From Struthidea cinerea (Eukaryota > Chordata > Aves > Passeriformes > Corcoracidae), in assembly GCA_013397865.1 (NCBI GenBank), contig VZTI01004091.1, positions 121,215-185,214 on the forward strand: 64,000 bases of DNA, in the 5' to 3' direction. The notes beneath the pieces are model-generated. The model did no database searches, was not told where the DNA came from, and saw only the letters and a program-made list of their open reading frames with translations. The translations under genes and the position numbers were made by a program. Positions 1 through 12,930 of this stretch are shown piece after piece (the stretch's first letter is position 1; the number at the start of each line of letters is the position of its first letter).

Positions 1-2919
1 AGAATCAATCAGCTCAGTGGAAACTTTGATTGACAAATCTATTTTGTTGCTTGGGAGTCAGGGGGATGGAAATATTTTTTAAAAGTTAGTTAAGATAAAT
101 GAACATTTTTTGAATCAGGTAATTACAATATGGCAATTTTCATTACTATGGGACTTGTCAGTGGAGTTGTTAGTAATTTTTCCTTGCATCTTCCCTCACG
201 ATGTATACTATTTAAGCCATTATCAGTCAAGCTGTGCACTATGCGGACTAAGTCAAACTCGTTACATGAAGTATAACAGTACGATGCAATGAGAATGAGG
301 CTTTAAGTGTATGATGGAAAATCCACAAAGCCTTCCTGAACCCTGACTGTGGCTTCTTTGAACCTGAATGCCCTCTAAATGTAGTAGGAATTCTTCTTTG
401 AAGGGTGGTGAGATCCTATTACTGTCTTTCAAACCAGCAAGAAAGAGGAAGTTATCCCAGTAGACCCAGGAGTGATGGGAGAGGAGATGCAGGCCTCTAA
501 AACAGTGCTTCCCTGTCATCTCCTTCTTGCCTAACCTGGGTGTACACCTATGCAATAATCTTTTCAAAATCTTCCATTTTTATTCTGATGATGTGTAATG
601 AGATGTCAGGAACAGTTCGAGGACTGCAGTGCACCCATTTCTATCTGTCTTAAGTTTTCATTACAGCTCAGAAGTAGAATGTCAGTACTTGCTTATTTAC
701 TATAACGGGTATATATTTATTCAGGCTAGTGAATTGCAATTAATCTTGTTTATGGAAGGAAAAATTAAACAATTAAGCAATCAAACATACTGTACAAATT
801 AATCAGAAAAGATTACATGAAAAAAATAAATAAAAGGCATATGACTCCTTGACTTTGTTCCAAAGATTTTAAGTTCTATTTTGGAATAAGGAAAATCCAA
901 ACAATCAGAACACATAAAAGTTTTTAGACCAATAATTTTATAATTGCAGGAGATTTTTCACATCATAAGATGGAATTAAATCTCTTTTATTTATAAGCAA
1001 TTCTCAGTACTGTGAACTGATAGATTTCATATCATAATTCTGGAGGACTTCAGTGAAAAGAAAACCTGCACATTCCCACATCCTCCAAATTAGGCAAATA
1101 AAACAGTCTATAATCCATGAAAGCCCTATTAAGGTTGTCAAAAAATGCATCTGGAAACATCTGGCTATAAAGCAGGAAATGACAAAGGTTGAATGCAAAC
1201 AATATCAGCAGTGAGAGAAATACATAACTGTGATAAGAGTCTGACACCCAGGTGAGTCCTGCTGCCCAGTACTAATCTTAGCCAAGTCCTGACTCTGGTC
1301 CAGGAAGACAGGCAATATATAAAGAGCTAAGACAAGAATATCTTAAAATATTTCTGGGATGGTTATTTTCATAATAGATATTGAAGGAAGATGATTTTTG
1401 TTCCAATGGGAAAAGTGATGGAACTTGTAAGGTTTTTATTGCTCTAAAAATGAATACATTTTCATAAGTTTTTGCATTTCACATCCATCACCTTTATTTC
1501 CTCTCTTTTCTGACAATAAAATACTAACATTTGTTGAGTTTGGGTAAAAAGAAAGAATTTTATTACTAACTGCCCAAAAAAAAGTTAAGCTTTCCACTTC
1601 TTCAAAAGAATCACTGCTACTAATGTTTTTCAGAAGGGCTACATTTTAACAACAACCAAACCACAAAATAATTTCAATTGAAAAAATTTGACATGAAACC
1701 TAAATATGCTTAGTTAACACTTTTCATCTGAGTAAATAAATACCAACATCTCTGCCAACCCAAAATCTGAATTTTACTGATCACCTCAGTGGAGGGGAAG
1801 GGGGTGTGTGCATGTGTGGTGCACGAGTGTGTGAGCGTGTGTGTGTACACACCTGTGCATGTGTCTGATGGGACTGATCCATACATACAGGGGTGAATAT
1901 AAATGGTTTATGGTATATTTTACAACGGGGGGATGTAGACGTTCTATAATTAATTACCAAAAGTATCTAACAGCCACTACAGCACTCCGCTATGTGGTAC
2001 CACCAGGCAAACTATGGAATGGACTTATTAATCCACTGCAGAAAATACACAAACAGGGACAGATGGCCTTCAAGAACCATGTAACAGGAATGCCAGCCAT
2101 AATGCTTGCTGTTGTCTTCAAAACCTGGTTTCTCCTGTTGTCACCAGTCAGGTTGAAGTACTTTATATTTACAGCTTAAAGCTCTAAAATGGATTATTTT
2201 ATTACAGCATAATATCATGACACTAGGATATGAAGGCTAGAAGATTTATTCACTTTGATGCAAGTAAGGAAAGCTTTTATTTTTAAATTTCCACCACTCA
2301 GTTCAGTGCGTCAAACAATCAGTTTTAATATCTTTAGGGTTAAGTGCACTCTTGTAATTTAGAATTAAATGATTTTTATTAAGCACTTTTGCTGAATATC
2401 TACAAGCTTTACAACTCTGCTGATTAAGGATCTGACAGTGACTGGTAAAGCAGCCACCTCCATGAATTAGGGAAGCATTAGGGAATGCATTCTGTCTATG
2501 TTCCTTGGAGCTTAGGGAGTATTTCAAAATAAGTGCAATTTCTGTAAAATGTAGTCATAAAACTACAAGTGAATCAATGTATGTGAAACCTAGTGCTTGC
2601 ATTGCATAGTGACATTTTTAACAGGTTAAAGGTATTTTTGTCTAGAGTGAGGACAGATAAAATACCCCAGGGGTGAAATGTAAAGTGCAGAGCTTCTGAA
2701 ATATTCCCCTGTGACACTGAAACAACTAAATGCAAAGCTAGCTCTGAATAGCCTAGGTCTAAGGGCCAGCTTTCCAGTGACAACCCAGATTGAGGGAGGC
2801 CTGGCCCAACAGCCTGGGCACAGGTCTGGGACCAAGAAACACCCACTGCATGCTGATATTAACCTCCTCTGCAAGCTTGCACAAGCTCCTTTATTTTCAG
2901 AGTTGCTCCCTCTGCACTC
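1..2919. other. Intergenic, no supported gene
   Basis: AT-rich sequence. A GT-rich, imperfect (GT)n/(CATG) tract lies at about 1803-1862. The open frames here are short and show no recognisable protein similarity. Confidence 0.7.
1803..1862. repeat. Imperfect GT-rich microsatellite
   Basis: Alternating GT and GC/CA dinucleotides (GTGTGTGCATGTGTGG, then GTGTGTGTGTACACACC). It ends in a short GT/AC palindrome. Confidence 0.75.
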
Positions 2920-3115
2920 TCATTAACTTCAATGGGAGCCAAGAATGCGCAGCACCTTTGAAAATCAAGCGGCTAAACTCACAGCTTCGGTTACCCATCC
3001 ATAAAATGAGGCTAAACCTTTCTTACCAGTCTCATAGAGCTGTTGTGAAGATTAATTAGATAATGACTGAAAAGCCCTTTGAACATGAAAAGTGCTAAGA
3101 ATTGTTGTTACCAAA
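2920..3115 (+). repeat. MIR/CORE-SINE-like ancient element of sauropsid type
   Basis: The stretch CATCCATAAAATGAGG (about 2995) followed by CTCATAGAGCTGTTGTGAAG and ATTAATTAGATAATGA aligns in order with the core and 3' half of MIR (CATCTGTAAAATGGGG, CTCATAGGGTTGTTGTGAGG). Upstream, AACTTCAATGGGAGCC and CAGCACCTTTGAAAATCA match a motif I recall from turtle and crocodilian interspersed repeats. No tRNA-like promoter is recognisable, so the 5' end is lost or replaced. Confidence 0.75.
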
Positions 3116-5144
3116 TGATGGCAAAGATTGGGCTATTCTTCATTGCTGTCAAATAATAATAAAGAGATGTGCTAGTCTAAGAAAAGGAGAGGTGGGAAAT
3201 AAAGGGCAATAATGGCTGCTGTTGTTTGCGCATATGGTACTGAATAATCTTTGCAAGAAGAAGCCAATCTTGTGAAAAGCTATCTACTGTAATGGTGCTA
3301 AGGTTATTGACAGGTCTGGCTATAAGTGCAGGTTCCATTAGATACATCAGCCACAATGTATTCGCGGCAAATCTCACTGATGATTGCCCTCCTGCAGAGG
3401 GAGAGATAAGACAAACTATGATTGAAGTAAAAATGTAAACAGTTAAAAAAAGAAATAGAAGTCAACCACCGCTCTCCCACAGGGGCAAGGACCAAGGATT
3501 GTTGCACCTGTGAAGCAGTAATAACATCAAATGTTAATGTGATATATGATTGTAGCACAGATACTGCTTCAAGCTCTTGCTGAAGAATTTATGTTGTTTA
3601 GTATTTTTATATGTATATTAAGTGAAGTGCACTTTCCTAGTCTGGGGCAGTTCAGGGCACAATACTGGCAAACTGAAGGGGTTTCACATGAGTCAAGTTA
3701 ACAAGAGCATTCTTCGGCAGCACAAGTTATAGCTTGTAGTTTTTACAGGTCTGCTGCAAAAGCCTCTGAATGAATACCGACCCTCTTAATCTCAGGGTTG
3801 TGCTATGAAGTATATGTGCTACTGTTTTCTCTTTTGTGTTTGACGTTGATATTAGACCTGGTACGGTAAAAATATATTATTAATTCATATCAATGCATGA
3901 TATAAATTCTTCTTTTTGGCAACTGGAAAGAAACTGAGTGATATCTCAGTGCTAAAAAAGTATCTCCTATTTTCCCAATGATAGGGAATGTTTACAGTAA
4001 ACACTGACATTAAATAATGTTCAGATCTGAAGAATGGCATATTAACCCCAGAGTTTTAAAGCACTTGGTCAAAGAGGCATTCTAAGGTTGATTTATGTGT
4101 GTGGTTTAAGAAATAATGCAGTTTGTGTGGCTGCCCTTTCATCTGGCCATTAGTTCTCTTTTCTATCCCCACATTTTCCCCCACGCCCAAATAATTTTCA
4201 CCCTTTGGGTTAGTTGCTGTCACATTCAGCAGAGGCACAGAAGTGGCAAAGAGAATTAATTTCCTCCACATTTAATTAAAATAAAATACTGTCTGGGTAG
4301 AACAGAAAGCCTATTCATGGCACAGAGGAGAATTCATTGTCCCTTACACTTAGGAGCAGCCAGCTTATTCAGTGATCACACATGTACTAGCCAGCCAGAC
4401 AGCATGTCTGTGCCAGATGTGCTGGCTTTTCCCCAGCTGGCAGGATAAAATACAGAGGTAGAGAACATGGAAAGAAGGATACGGAGAGCATGGAGTACAT
4501 GGAGCTTTTGTTGTATTGGACATGTTGCACTGGAGATAGAAGGGAGCTGGGGAGAAGGATGAGTATATCAGAAATCAAAGACACTGGAAGGAATGCACAG
4601 CAGTGGTGTGGTGAGCTGGGTGATGTGATGGAGGACAGCTAGAAACACAGAGGGGATGACATGGCAGAACTGTATTGGGAAAGATTTAAAGGATGTGGAG
4701 AGAGCTGGCATGACAACAGTGAGTGGGTGGAAGAAATAACTCCAAAGAAAACAATGTTTAATACTTTCTACTCTTCATGGAACAAAATGTTCTCAAAGTT
4801 TCAGTGATCTGGAAAACATCTAACACATTACCATTTTTCGAAAGTGCCTACACATTACCAAAGTAAGTAAAAACCTAGTAACCGTATATCCGTTCCAGAC
4901 AAAATACTGGGATATATAATAGAATGGGATCTAATCAGTAAGGTTACAAAGACAGTAGCATAATCCATTTCAGTGAATGAGTTTTCATGGAAAATTAGTG
5001 ATAGAACTGATTACATCCTTAGATGAAATGAGAAGGTTCTGTTGCTAAAGGAAGTCGCTCAGTATAACCGAGCTATTTTACCTTGTACTCTGACCTTCTG
5101 GTTAAATGTGACTCTACATAAAATCTGTGTAGCAAATTTTAACT
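3116..5144. other. Intergenic, nothing recognised
   Basis: I saw no gene, recognisable transposon or long tandem repeat. The 4380-4760 part is purine-rich (many GGAGA/GAGCTGG words) without a clear period. Confidence 0.55.
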
Positions 5145-5370
5145 GGCGTGAAAAGGCTGATACAGCCAGAAAGTAATTGCACAGAGGGCATCATTATATA
5201 ACGGGGTTCCACATAGATCTATTCTTAGTTCAGTGCTATTCAATATCTTTATCAATGAGATGGAAGAAAATAGAAACTTGTTGTTGGTAAAGGCTGCAGA
5301 TGCCATATTCATACATAAGAAGTTAGTACGTGACCTGATTTTTAGACGCACTAAACATATTTAGGCAATG
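5145..5370 (+). pseudogene. LINE (CR1-like) reverse transcriptase fragment, dead
   Basis: From 5203 the + strand reads without a stop for about 40 codons, including GVPHRSILSSVLFNIFINEM and later LLLVKAADAIF. This matches the order of the GVPQGS...VLFNIFIND...FADD motifs of CR1/L2-type reverse transcriptase. The catalytic Asp-Asp pair reads Asp-Ala. The upstream part is frameshifted, and no 3' end of the element is seen. Confidence 0.75.
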
Positions 5371-8300
5371 AAAAAGGAAGATTTTGGCTTAGAAGCTAAA
5401 GCCACAAAATACGTGGCTATTGCAGTGCCAAGCTTTACAGCACCTTTTGGGCTCAACTCAAATGGGCTTCATAACAGATGGTAAGAAAGAAATGCCCAAA
5501 CTAGCCAGTAAAGAATGACCCTGTTCTTCAGTGCTTAGCCACCCATTTCTGATCTGTCAGATCAGAAGGAAACTGCTTCATCTTAAAACCCTCACACAGA
5601 ATTAAGCACTTAATTGCTATTTCATACAGCCAAGCTGTCTAGAAGTGAGGGTGCTCATTTGGCCATGTGGGTTACCAGGGCTGAACATCCCTCTTTGGTG
5701 TCAGCAAGTTGACGGACACACTTCTCAGATTCTGGAAAGACGTCTTTGCCTACAGGTTCATTTGGATGGAGGCACTTTCCAACCCTCCTATTTAAGCTTA
5801 GGTGTTACATAGAAGTGCCAGAAAAACACCAGATATGCTCAGACAAGCATTAGATAATGTAATAGCTACTGCCTCTTCTGCCCTCATCAGCTGATGGTGA
5901 TAAACAGATGACCCCAGTGGTAAAATAAAATTATTCCATGCCATCACACCTGTTTTTAAGACAAAATCTGGTGCAAGAGAACAAATGTGAATAGAGAAGC
6001 AGGTGCTGGTGATTTCTCTCTTTCTATGCATTTATAAGTATAAAAAAATAAAAAGCATCAGGATCCTGCACATTTGTGCTCTACATAAGAACATGACTAG
6101 AGTATGCTACCAGCACTGTTGGTTTTTACATAAAACTTCATTTTCCATGGAGATCAACATAAAGCAGAGGATAGACAGAGATGGCATGTCTCCACCTCAG
6201 AGACATCCCATACCTGGATCAGAAGATAGAGAAATATCCCCAGATCTTGCAGTTAAAACATGGCCTCAGAGAACAGAAGTTTTTCCTCAATCTTCACTGC
6301 CTCTCACTATCTTACATGTTCTTATTTGTCCCTCTTACTAATTTCCTCTCTCGGGTAATGACTTTTCTACCTCTCTTCATAAAACTTTCTTTAGGCCTAG
6401 GAGTAAAGCAAAGGCCTGGCATAGTCATTGCTGCAGACAGCAGATATAAATGTACTGGAGGAATAAAATTAAAAAAAAAATCCCAAAGCATTTTTATTAA
6501 TTCTGATAATTAAATTGGTGATAATAGCAAAGCATGCTAACCCCTCTGTGCAAAGTACAAGTAGCTAGGGACAGAGGCTGTGCAGACCTTCCCTAGCCAC
6601 AGGTTTATTAGAGTGATCTTGGGCAGCTCACTCTCCAGATGCACTCCATTTTTGCACTGCTGGAAGTACTAACAAGAGTGCCACATGCGGGTGTATTTTC
6701 TATAAAGTAGACCATTACCAGCAAAAAGTAAAGTGAAACTATCAATTCACTTAATGCTGAATACCTGTGAGCATTCAGTTGCTGCCACTTCTGGGCACTG
6801 AGGGCTACATTTGAATATCTGTAGATGCTTGCGACCTGCATTCTGGGTTATGACTACCTGATGAGCTGGCCACCAAAGAGCTGGCTAAGCTCCTCCGTGG
6901 GCATTGCTGCAGTGCAGGACAGGGTGCCTCTGTGCTCTTTGAGTGAACCACCAGGAGCTGCATCTTATCCTGTCTCTTGGCTTGTGTAGAAGTTTTGGAA
7001 TTTATAAAGTGATGTTGTTTTCAGGGCCATTTTATAGCCCTATTGTACTGCAAGAGCAAAAAGACCCTCTCCATGTTCAGAGTATGTTCCTTTATTTATA
7101 CTTGTCTTTATTTTTAATAACTTCTGAACCAAATTGTCTTAATGTCCTGCAGTAACAAAATCCCATAATAACTGTTTAGTGAAAGTGTGCCTTCCTTGCA
7201 TAGGGGCTGCTACGTCTGGGCTGCTGCGCTGGGCAAGATACCCAAACTGGCCTTAAACGACTTAGCTGCAGTCTAGCCATTCCAGCACAGCTGTCAGCTT
7301 GGATCAATTTTCCCTTCCAAAAAAATGCTGCCATCAGGAGGAACGCTTTGTGGCTGAGCTATCTTGATCCCCCACTACATTTGCAGCAGGGATCTAGACT
7401 ATTTATATTCTTCAGCAAAAAGCAAGGAAAGAGCACTCCTGAACCAATGTGCACCCCATTCCTGTTGTAACTCTAATTTCAGGAGGAGTTGGGTAGTCCT
7501 CTGAAAAAGCTCCTCATCTTGATGACTTGCATGGATGCACTGTGGCAAACAGCTGAAGTCTGGTGACCTGTACAGCTCCAACAAAAGTCAGATATTTTAT
7601 TAGAAATTGTGGAGTTTGAAATAAAATTGACATCACTTTACCTAACGTGATTTTCTGCCAGTTTATCTATTTAAATACTTCTTCAATAAAGGATGGAGTT
7701 CTCCCCAGCAAAGGTAATTAGTAGCTATCAGCATGCAATATAGAAATGTTTTTCTCATTTTGGTCCTACAGAGAGCACCACTGTGTATCACATGAACACT
7801 GTCTGATAGCAACAGATGACAGCTATAAAAAATCCAACAAGAAAATTAACAGTAATGCTAAAAAATCATCACTAAGGACCTGATTTTGCTAATTGATGTT
7901 TAGGATGAGCCATCAAATTAGTTCTTGGAAATAGACTGGCAGCTGTTCTTACATTATTGAGATTGCTATGTTGTAGACCTGTGATGGTATCAAGCAGTCA
8001 ATAAATGCAAATTAATGACTACTGACACACAGATGCAGAAACAATTACACCTATATTATCTTGCATCACATCCCCAGGAGTGTCCTTAGCATCTACACTG
8101 CCTAGTCACCACCCATCCCTCAGGGTGCACTTTGAGTTTTTCAACTGATAGCAAGTGGGGAACCTCACAGCACCCAGCCTTCAGAGTATTATGGAAAGCT
8201 CAAGGGTACATGGAAGCCTGATTTCATCCTGTCCTACGAAACCACAAGGTTGGCCCAAACTGCAGTTCACACTCTACCTCAATACACAAAACTACACAGC

Positions 8301-11300
8301 ACAAATGTTTAATCTTAATAGTGTCAAATGGCTGAGATAGGGACACACAACTTCTCATCCCAGCAGGAGGTTCATCTGCTTCTTTTCAAATGGAAATTGG
8401 ATAGAAAAGACTACTCATTTAAAACAGTTACATCTATGCAGAGATCATTGCCTGTTCTGGCAAGCTAGTGTGCAGGCCAGCCAGGGAAAATGCTGAGACA
8501 TGCTTCAAGCAAGGCTAAAGACGGACAGTTTGTAGTTATGTACAAGAAGGCACAGCATCACTCACTGATGAAAGAGGAAAGCATCAAGACTCTGAACACA
8601 GGCATACTCTCGAAACAGCTGCAAATGAAATATTCAGCCTAATCATCCAGTGCAGGCCTTATTATGGAGGGACTCACAGAAACCTCCACTGTCAAGTGTC
8701 ACCACATAGCTTCGGTAAGACATCTCATGCTGGGGACAGTGTGAGACCACTGCCAGCAAGGAGTAACTATCCACCACTTGATAGCCATGGCCAAGAGCCT
8801 CTCCATCCCTAAAAAAAGATGGAAGAACAATGTTGAGTGGGGCCATGAGACCAAACTCAGGGGAAAAGGATGAAAGTAGACAGGAAACTAAGAAAAAATT
8901 GTTTTCCAGAGAGATGCTGGAAGCTCTCTGGCAGGTGGGGGGCAGGCAGTTGCATGCTTCTCCATACAATTTCTTTGTGCTCATGTGAAGTGAATTACTG
9001 TTGCTTTAAATCCTATTTGCTGTCTGTCTTCAAAAAAAGAATTGAGAAGAAATGTGTATAATTATACACAGAATATTAATCTTCTTCCTGGTGATCTACA
9101 ACTCTAGCATATTCATCACACTGGAACTGTGCTCAAAAGTATTTTCATCTGATTAAAACCGCTGATTCATCGATGCATGTAATCCTTTCCTAATAGTATG
9201 TATATAAATGGCTCTTAACAATTTGCACATCAGTTTTTTCTCATTTTTCATTGTTACATGATTTTTCTTAAACACTGAGTGCAATTCTGAACTTTTACAT
9301 TTTGATTGAGCTTTTTGGAGAAGGTGCAGTGATCTAGGCCACAGATTGAAGAAGCTTGAAAACCTAACATCTGATTTTAGCTCTGGCCACAAATTCTCTT
9401 TGCAGCTTTGGATAATTCAGTCTAGTCTTGCCTGCTCTGGGGTCAATTTTACAGTTACCTTCAATCTTGGACCCACAATTTTTTTACTAATTGTAAATAC
9501 TTAAACTTGATGACCAACCAGATACCTCACTCCTGCAAACTGCCACAGTTCAGGGTATGGAGCTCACTCTGACACCCACTATACCATGCCTTTCTACACT
9601 TCCGCAGAAATTCACATCGGAAGATACTTATACACTCTCACCACAAATGCAGCCATTTGCTATTCTTTGCTTCTGAGTCCTTCTGTACCTCCTTCCTTTC
9701 TTTACTATTTATAGGTGGCAGCTTGCCTAGGAGACGAGACAAGGCTGCCAAACGATTCACAGCAGTGTCCCACAAGGAAACTTGAGATAAATCTTACCTC
9801 TATGCCCAGGAAATAGAAATCTAATGCTAACAACTTTTGTTTACACCAAACGAATTTATGATGCCCACAGATTTATGATGCAAACAAGGAGTAATGGCTC
9901 ATGAGACTTCAAATATTTCAGAATAATTATCATAGACATACCCTTAGGGTGTATGTTTGTAGCAGTCTCACCAGCACTCTCGTCAAACTCTTCAAAGCTG
10001 GAACCCAGTCCTATAGGCCAGAGATACCACCAGTGAAACTTCTCGCTACTTAAACACCTCTTTCCACACATGTTCACAAATGCTCAGCAGCAGCCCACTT
10101 TCAGCAGCAGCATGAGGCCCTCTCATGCCCACTTTCTCTTGTTCATAGCAAGAACCTGTGTGCATTCCACCTATGCCTTCTGAGAAATGTGAAATAGCAG
10201 CTGTGTTCAGAGCATGTGGAGTGTGTACCTAGCAGACTGATTCTGTGTGAAAATTAATGTTAGATATTTATTTCATTAAAAAGAAAGACATGTACTGACC
10301 TGCTTTTTGTACCTTACTCTGATGATCAGAGCATTCCTCCCAAGTTCAGCTCTCTCCTTAGGCTGAGAGACAAAGCAAGGTCTTTGTCCACAAACCACAG
10401 CTCCCAAGAGCTTTACTTTGGCTGAAATCTCTTCTTGGGACATAAATTCCACATTGGTTGTTGGAGCTGTTAAATGGCAGTCCTAAAATGGGCACAGTCT
10501 TGTGAGTACTTGAGGAAATAGATCATTCTCCAATTCCCAGTTATCTCCATCTCTTTTTTCTTCAGAAATTACTTAAGCAGCTCATGCTGGGAAAGGATGC
10601 AGAGTTCTTCAGCCCACGTGGAAAGAAGTTTGTAAAGGGTTATTTATACAGCTGGAATTGTGAGAATCTGGAAATCAGTCTTTCTCTTGTGTTAGCTCAG
10701 GCAGCTTTGTGCTCACCTGCTGCAAACATTCTGAGTTAATGAACTCCTCCCATATCTTGATCCTGAGTAGTTAAAAACTTGTAAGGCTCAGTAATATGAT
10801 ATCCAAGAGCCTTTATGAATTTAACTACTAGGACAAAAGTTTCCATTCTGAATATGCAAATGTCTTCAGTGCCTCTGAAAATTAGATCAAGTCTCTATCT
10901 AGTCAGTGCCTAATTTTACAGTTGATGTTCTGAAATGTTTGCCCAACCTCTGTATTTTCTGGGTTTTGTTTGTAAAAATGGAACATTAATACTTAATTGC
11001 TTCTCAAAACTTTGTGGGAATTAATGCTTCTAAAGCATTTCAAGAATGAAAAGGACCACATAAACTGACAACTACTGTAATTAAGTATGAATTATTTAAA
11101 CTGAAAAATTTGTATTGCAAATGAAGTGCTGGAGGAATGTATTGAACAAACCACCAAAAACTTCACAAAAATTACTAATCAAAACACAAGGCTTACACAT
11201 CTTGCAGTACCACCTCTTAACAAAGTACTGAACATCAACTGAGCTGTAGCAATTGACCATATATGCACACAGCCTTATTTTGACAGAAAGCAGTTTCATG

Positions 11301-12264
11301 TGAAATATTTTACCTTCCATTTGGTTCAGCCAGGAGGATGCTCATGGTCACTCAGTTAGCACTGACTTAATGAGGAGCCCTCAAAAGTAGTTTCATAGCG
11401 ACTGCTAGTGACTGACAGCTAGCTGTTGTCTTGTGTCCTCTTTTTGCAGTATCCAGACTTTTCCTCCTTCCAGTATGCCAAAAAGTAGTTTCTGTGGGGC
11501 AGTAACCACTGTTTTATTATATGGACATAAAACAGTTAAGTTTAAAAACCCGTACGGAGATATGATCCAGTGCAGAGAAATGTCAGTGACAGCACTGCTA
11601 CTACTACTACTAAACTTGAAAAGGAATGTAACACTTCAGGGGCGGAGCTACTGCGCTATTGGTTTTTCTCCTATGTACATGGAGCATACAGACCATGACG
11701 CCTACAAGTGTACTAGAAGTATTGTTAATACCCATCTTTTTAAGCAGTGCTGTTGTACATGTCCTACATTTATTTTTTTCTCCTGTTTGTTTTGTATCTT
11801 AGTCTTGAAGCACTGAAAATGAAAGGGATATATATTAAATTGCAAGGAAATCTCCTTAACTTTCTACTGGTTTTCTTTCCAAATCTGTTCCATGACCACT
11901 GTCTTTCAGTTTAAAAGACAATGCAGTAAACAAAGTGATTTAGCTCTTTTTCATTATTGTTAATTTTCTTATTGAATTTTTTTATAGTTTTTTTTCTATT
12001 TGTAAAACAATACCTCTTTGTAAGGACATTTACTGTATGCATATACGATTTACATTAAATAGCTCAAATGAGTATTTTCTAGGTGAAACATAAATGGTTT
12101 TGGGAAAGGGAAATGAATAATTCGTCTATAATATGGTATAATTATATATTCACATTTAATAACAACATTCCACTAATAAACAGCTAACAATATTCAATAT
12201 TTCTGAACTCTCCACCCCCAAACAGGGGTGTTATTATTTCAAGTTTTGCAGATATTTTACAAAG
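5371..12264. other. Intergenic, nothing recognised beyond short repeats
   Basis: AT-rich. It holds an 18-base perfect palindrome at 9053-9070. Short open frames show no family similarity. I could not identify a transposon here by eye. Confidence 0.5.
9053..9070. repeat. 18-base perfect palindrome
   Basis: TGTGTATAATTATACACA is its own reverse complement. It is AT-rich and may be chance. Confidence 0.8.
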
Positions 12265-12640
12265 TTCTAGTCAGAAAAGGGCCTGATGGCTGAAAAATAG
12301 CCAACATAATGTCATTATTGAAGATGGACTCAGGGAACACTTCAGGAAATTATAGACCATTTAGTTCTGATGCCTTTTGGGAGGAGGGAATCTTAAAAAG
12401 CATTTTTGGACATTAAATGGGAACCATTTAGAAAAGCACAGCTTGATGAAGGACAGCTAATATTGCCTCAGGAATGAAAGGTCATGCTTCACTACATTCT
12501 GAATTTCTTCCACGTTATACATAATCAGGGGACAAATAGATACCATGCATTTTGTTTACATTTTCAGAAAGTGTTCAGGAAAATTTTAAACCAAGGACTA
12601 ATATATTGTACTATGATGTTGGTAAGGGAATAAAATAAGT
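12265..12640 (+). pseudogene. LINE reverse transcriptase fragment, dead
   Basis: The + strand reads RKGPDG*KIANIMSLLKMD, then SGNTSGNYRPFSSDA, then KSIFGH. The layout of a basic stretch, ANI...LLK, a short gap, and NYRP is diagnostic of the N-terminal region of CR1/L2-type reverse transcriptase (consensus ANVTPIFKKG...NYRPVSLTS). There is an internal TGA, and the later part (ERSCFTTF, IDTMHFVYIF) fits only loosely, with frameshifts. Confidence 0.7.
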
Positions 12641-12814
12641 AATTTTTCTAAGAGGAAAACTTTCTATTCTATTTCTATTCTTTCCTCTTCTGAAACAAAT
12701 AGGAGTAGAGCAACACAGGTATTAATGATAGGGGTTTGCACTTTCATTTTATGTATATTTGGTGACAATAGAAATAACAACATTAGGCTATCCAAACCCA
12801 CATCATTTAAGTCC
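12641..12814. other. Intergenic spacer
   Basis: No feature recognised. Confidence 0.5.
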
Positions 12815-12930
12815 CAACAGAGTACTTAAGCATGTATATAACTCTAAGCAGATGCTGAAGCAGTATTGTTAATGCAAGTGGAATTACTCCGGTGCTTAAA
12901 TGATTTACAGAGGTTCAGCCCCTTCTAATA
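12815..12930. repeat. Decayed palindromic DNA element of archosaur/turtle type
   Basis: The order AGAGTACTTAAGCATG, ATAACTCTAAGCA, GTTAATGCAAGTGGAATTAC, GTGCTTAAA, TTCAGCCCC parallels the palindromic element I remember from turtle and crocodilian DNA (CACTTAAGCATGTGCTTAAC, GTCAATGGGACTACTC, ending CTGAATCGGGGCC). The two halves are rough reverse complements of each other. The family was named from memory, not a search. Confidence 0.55.

Noticed and set aside
11433..11816. 127-codon + strand open frame with many Cys and a Leu run
   Set aside because: The Leu run is a CTA triplet repeat and no family is recognised. Flanks are AT-rich without clear splice or promoter context.
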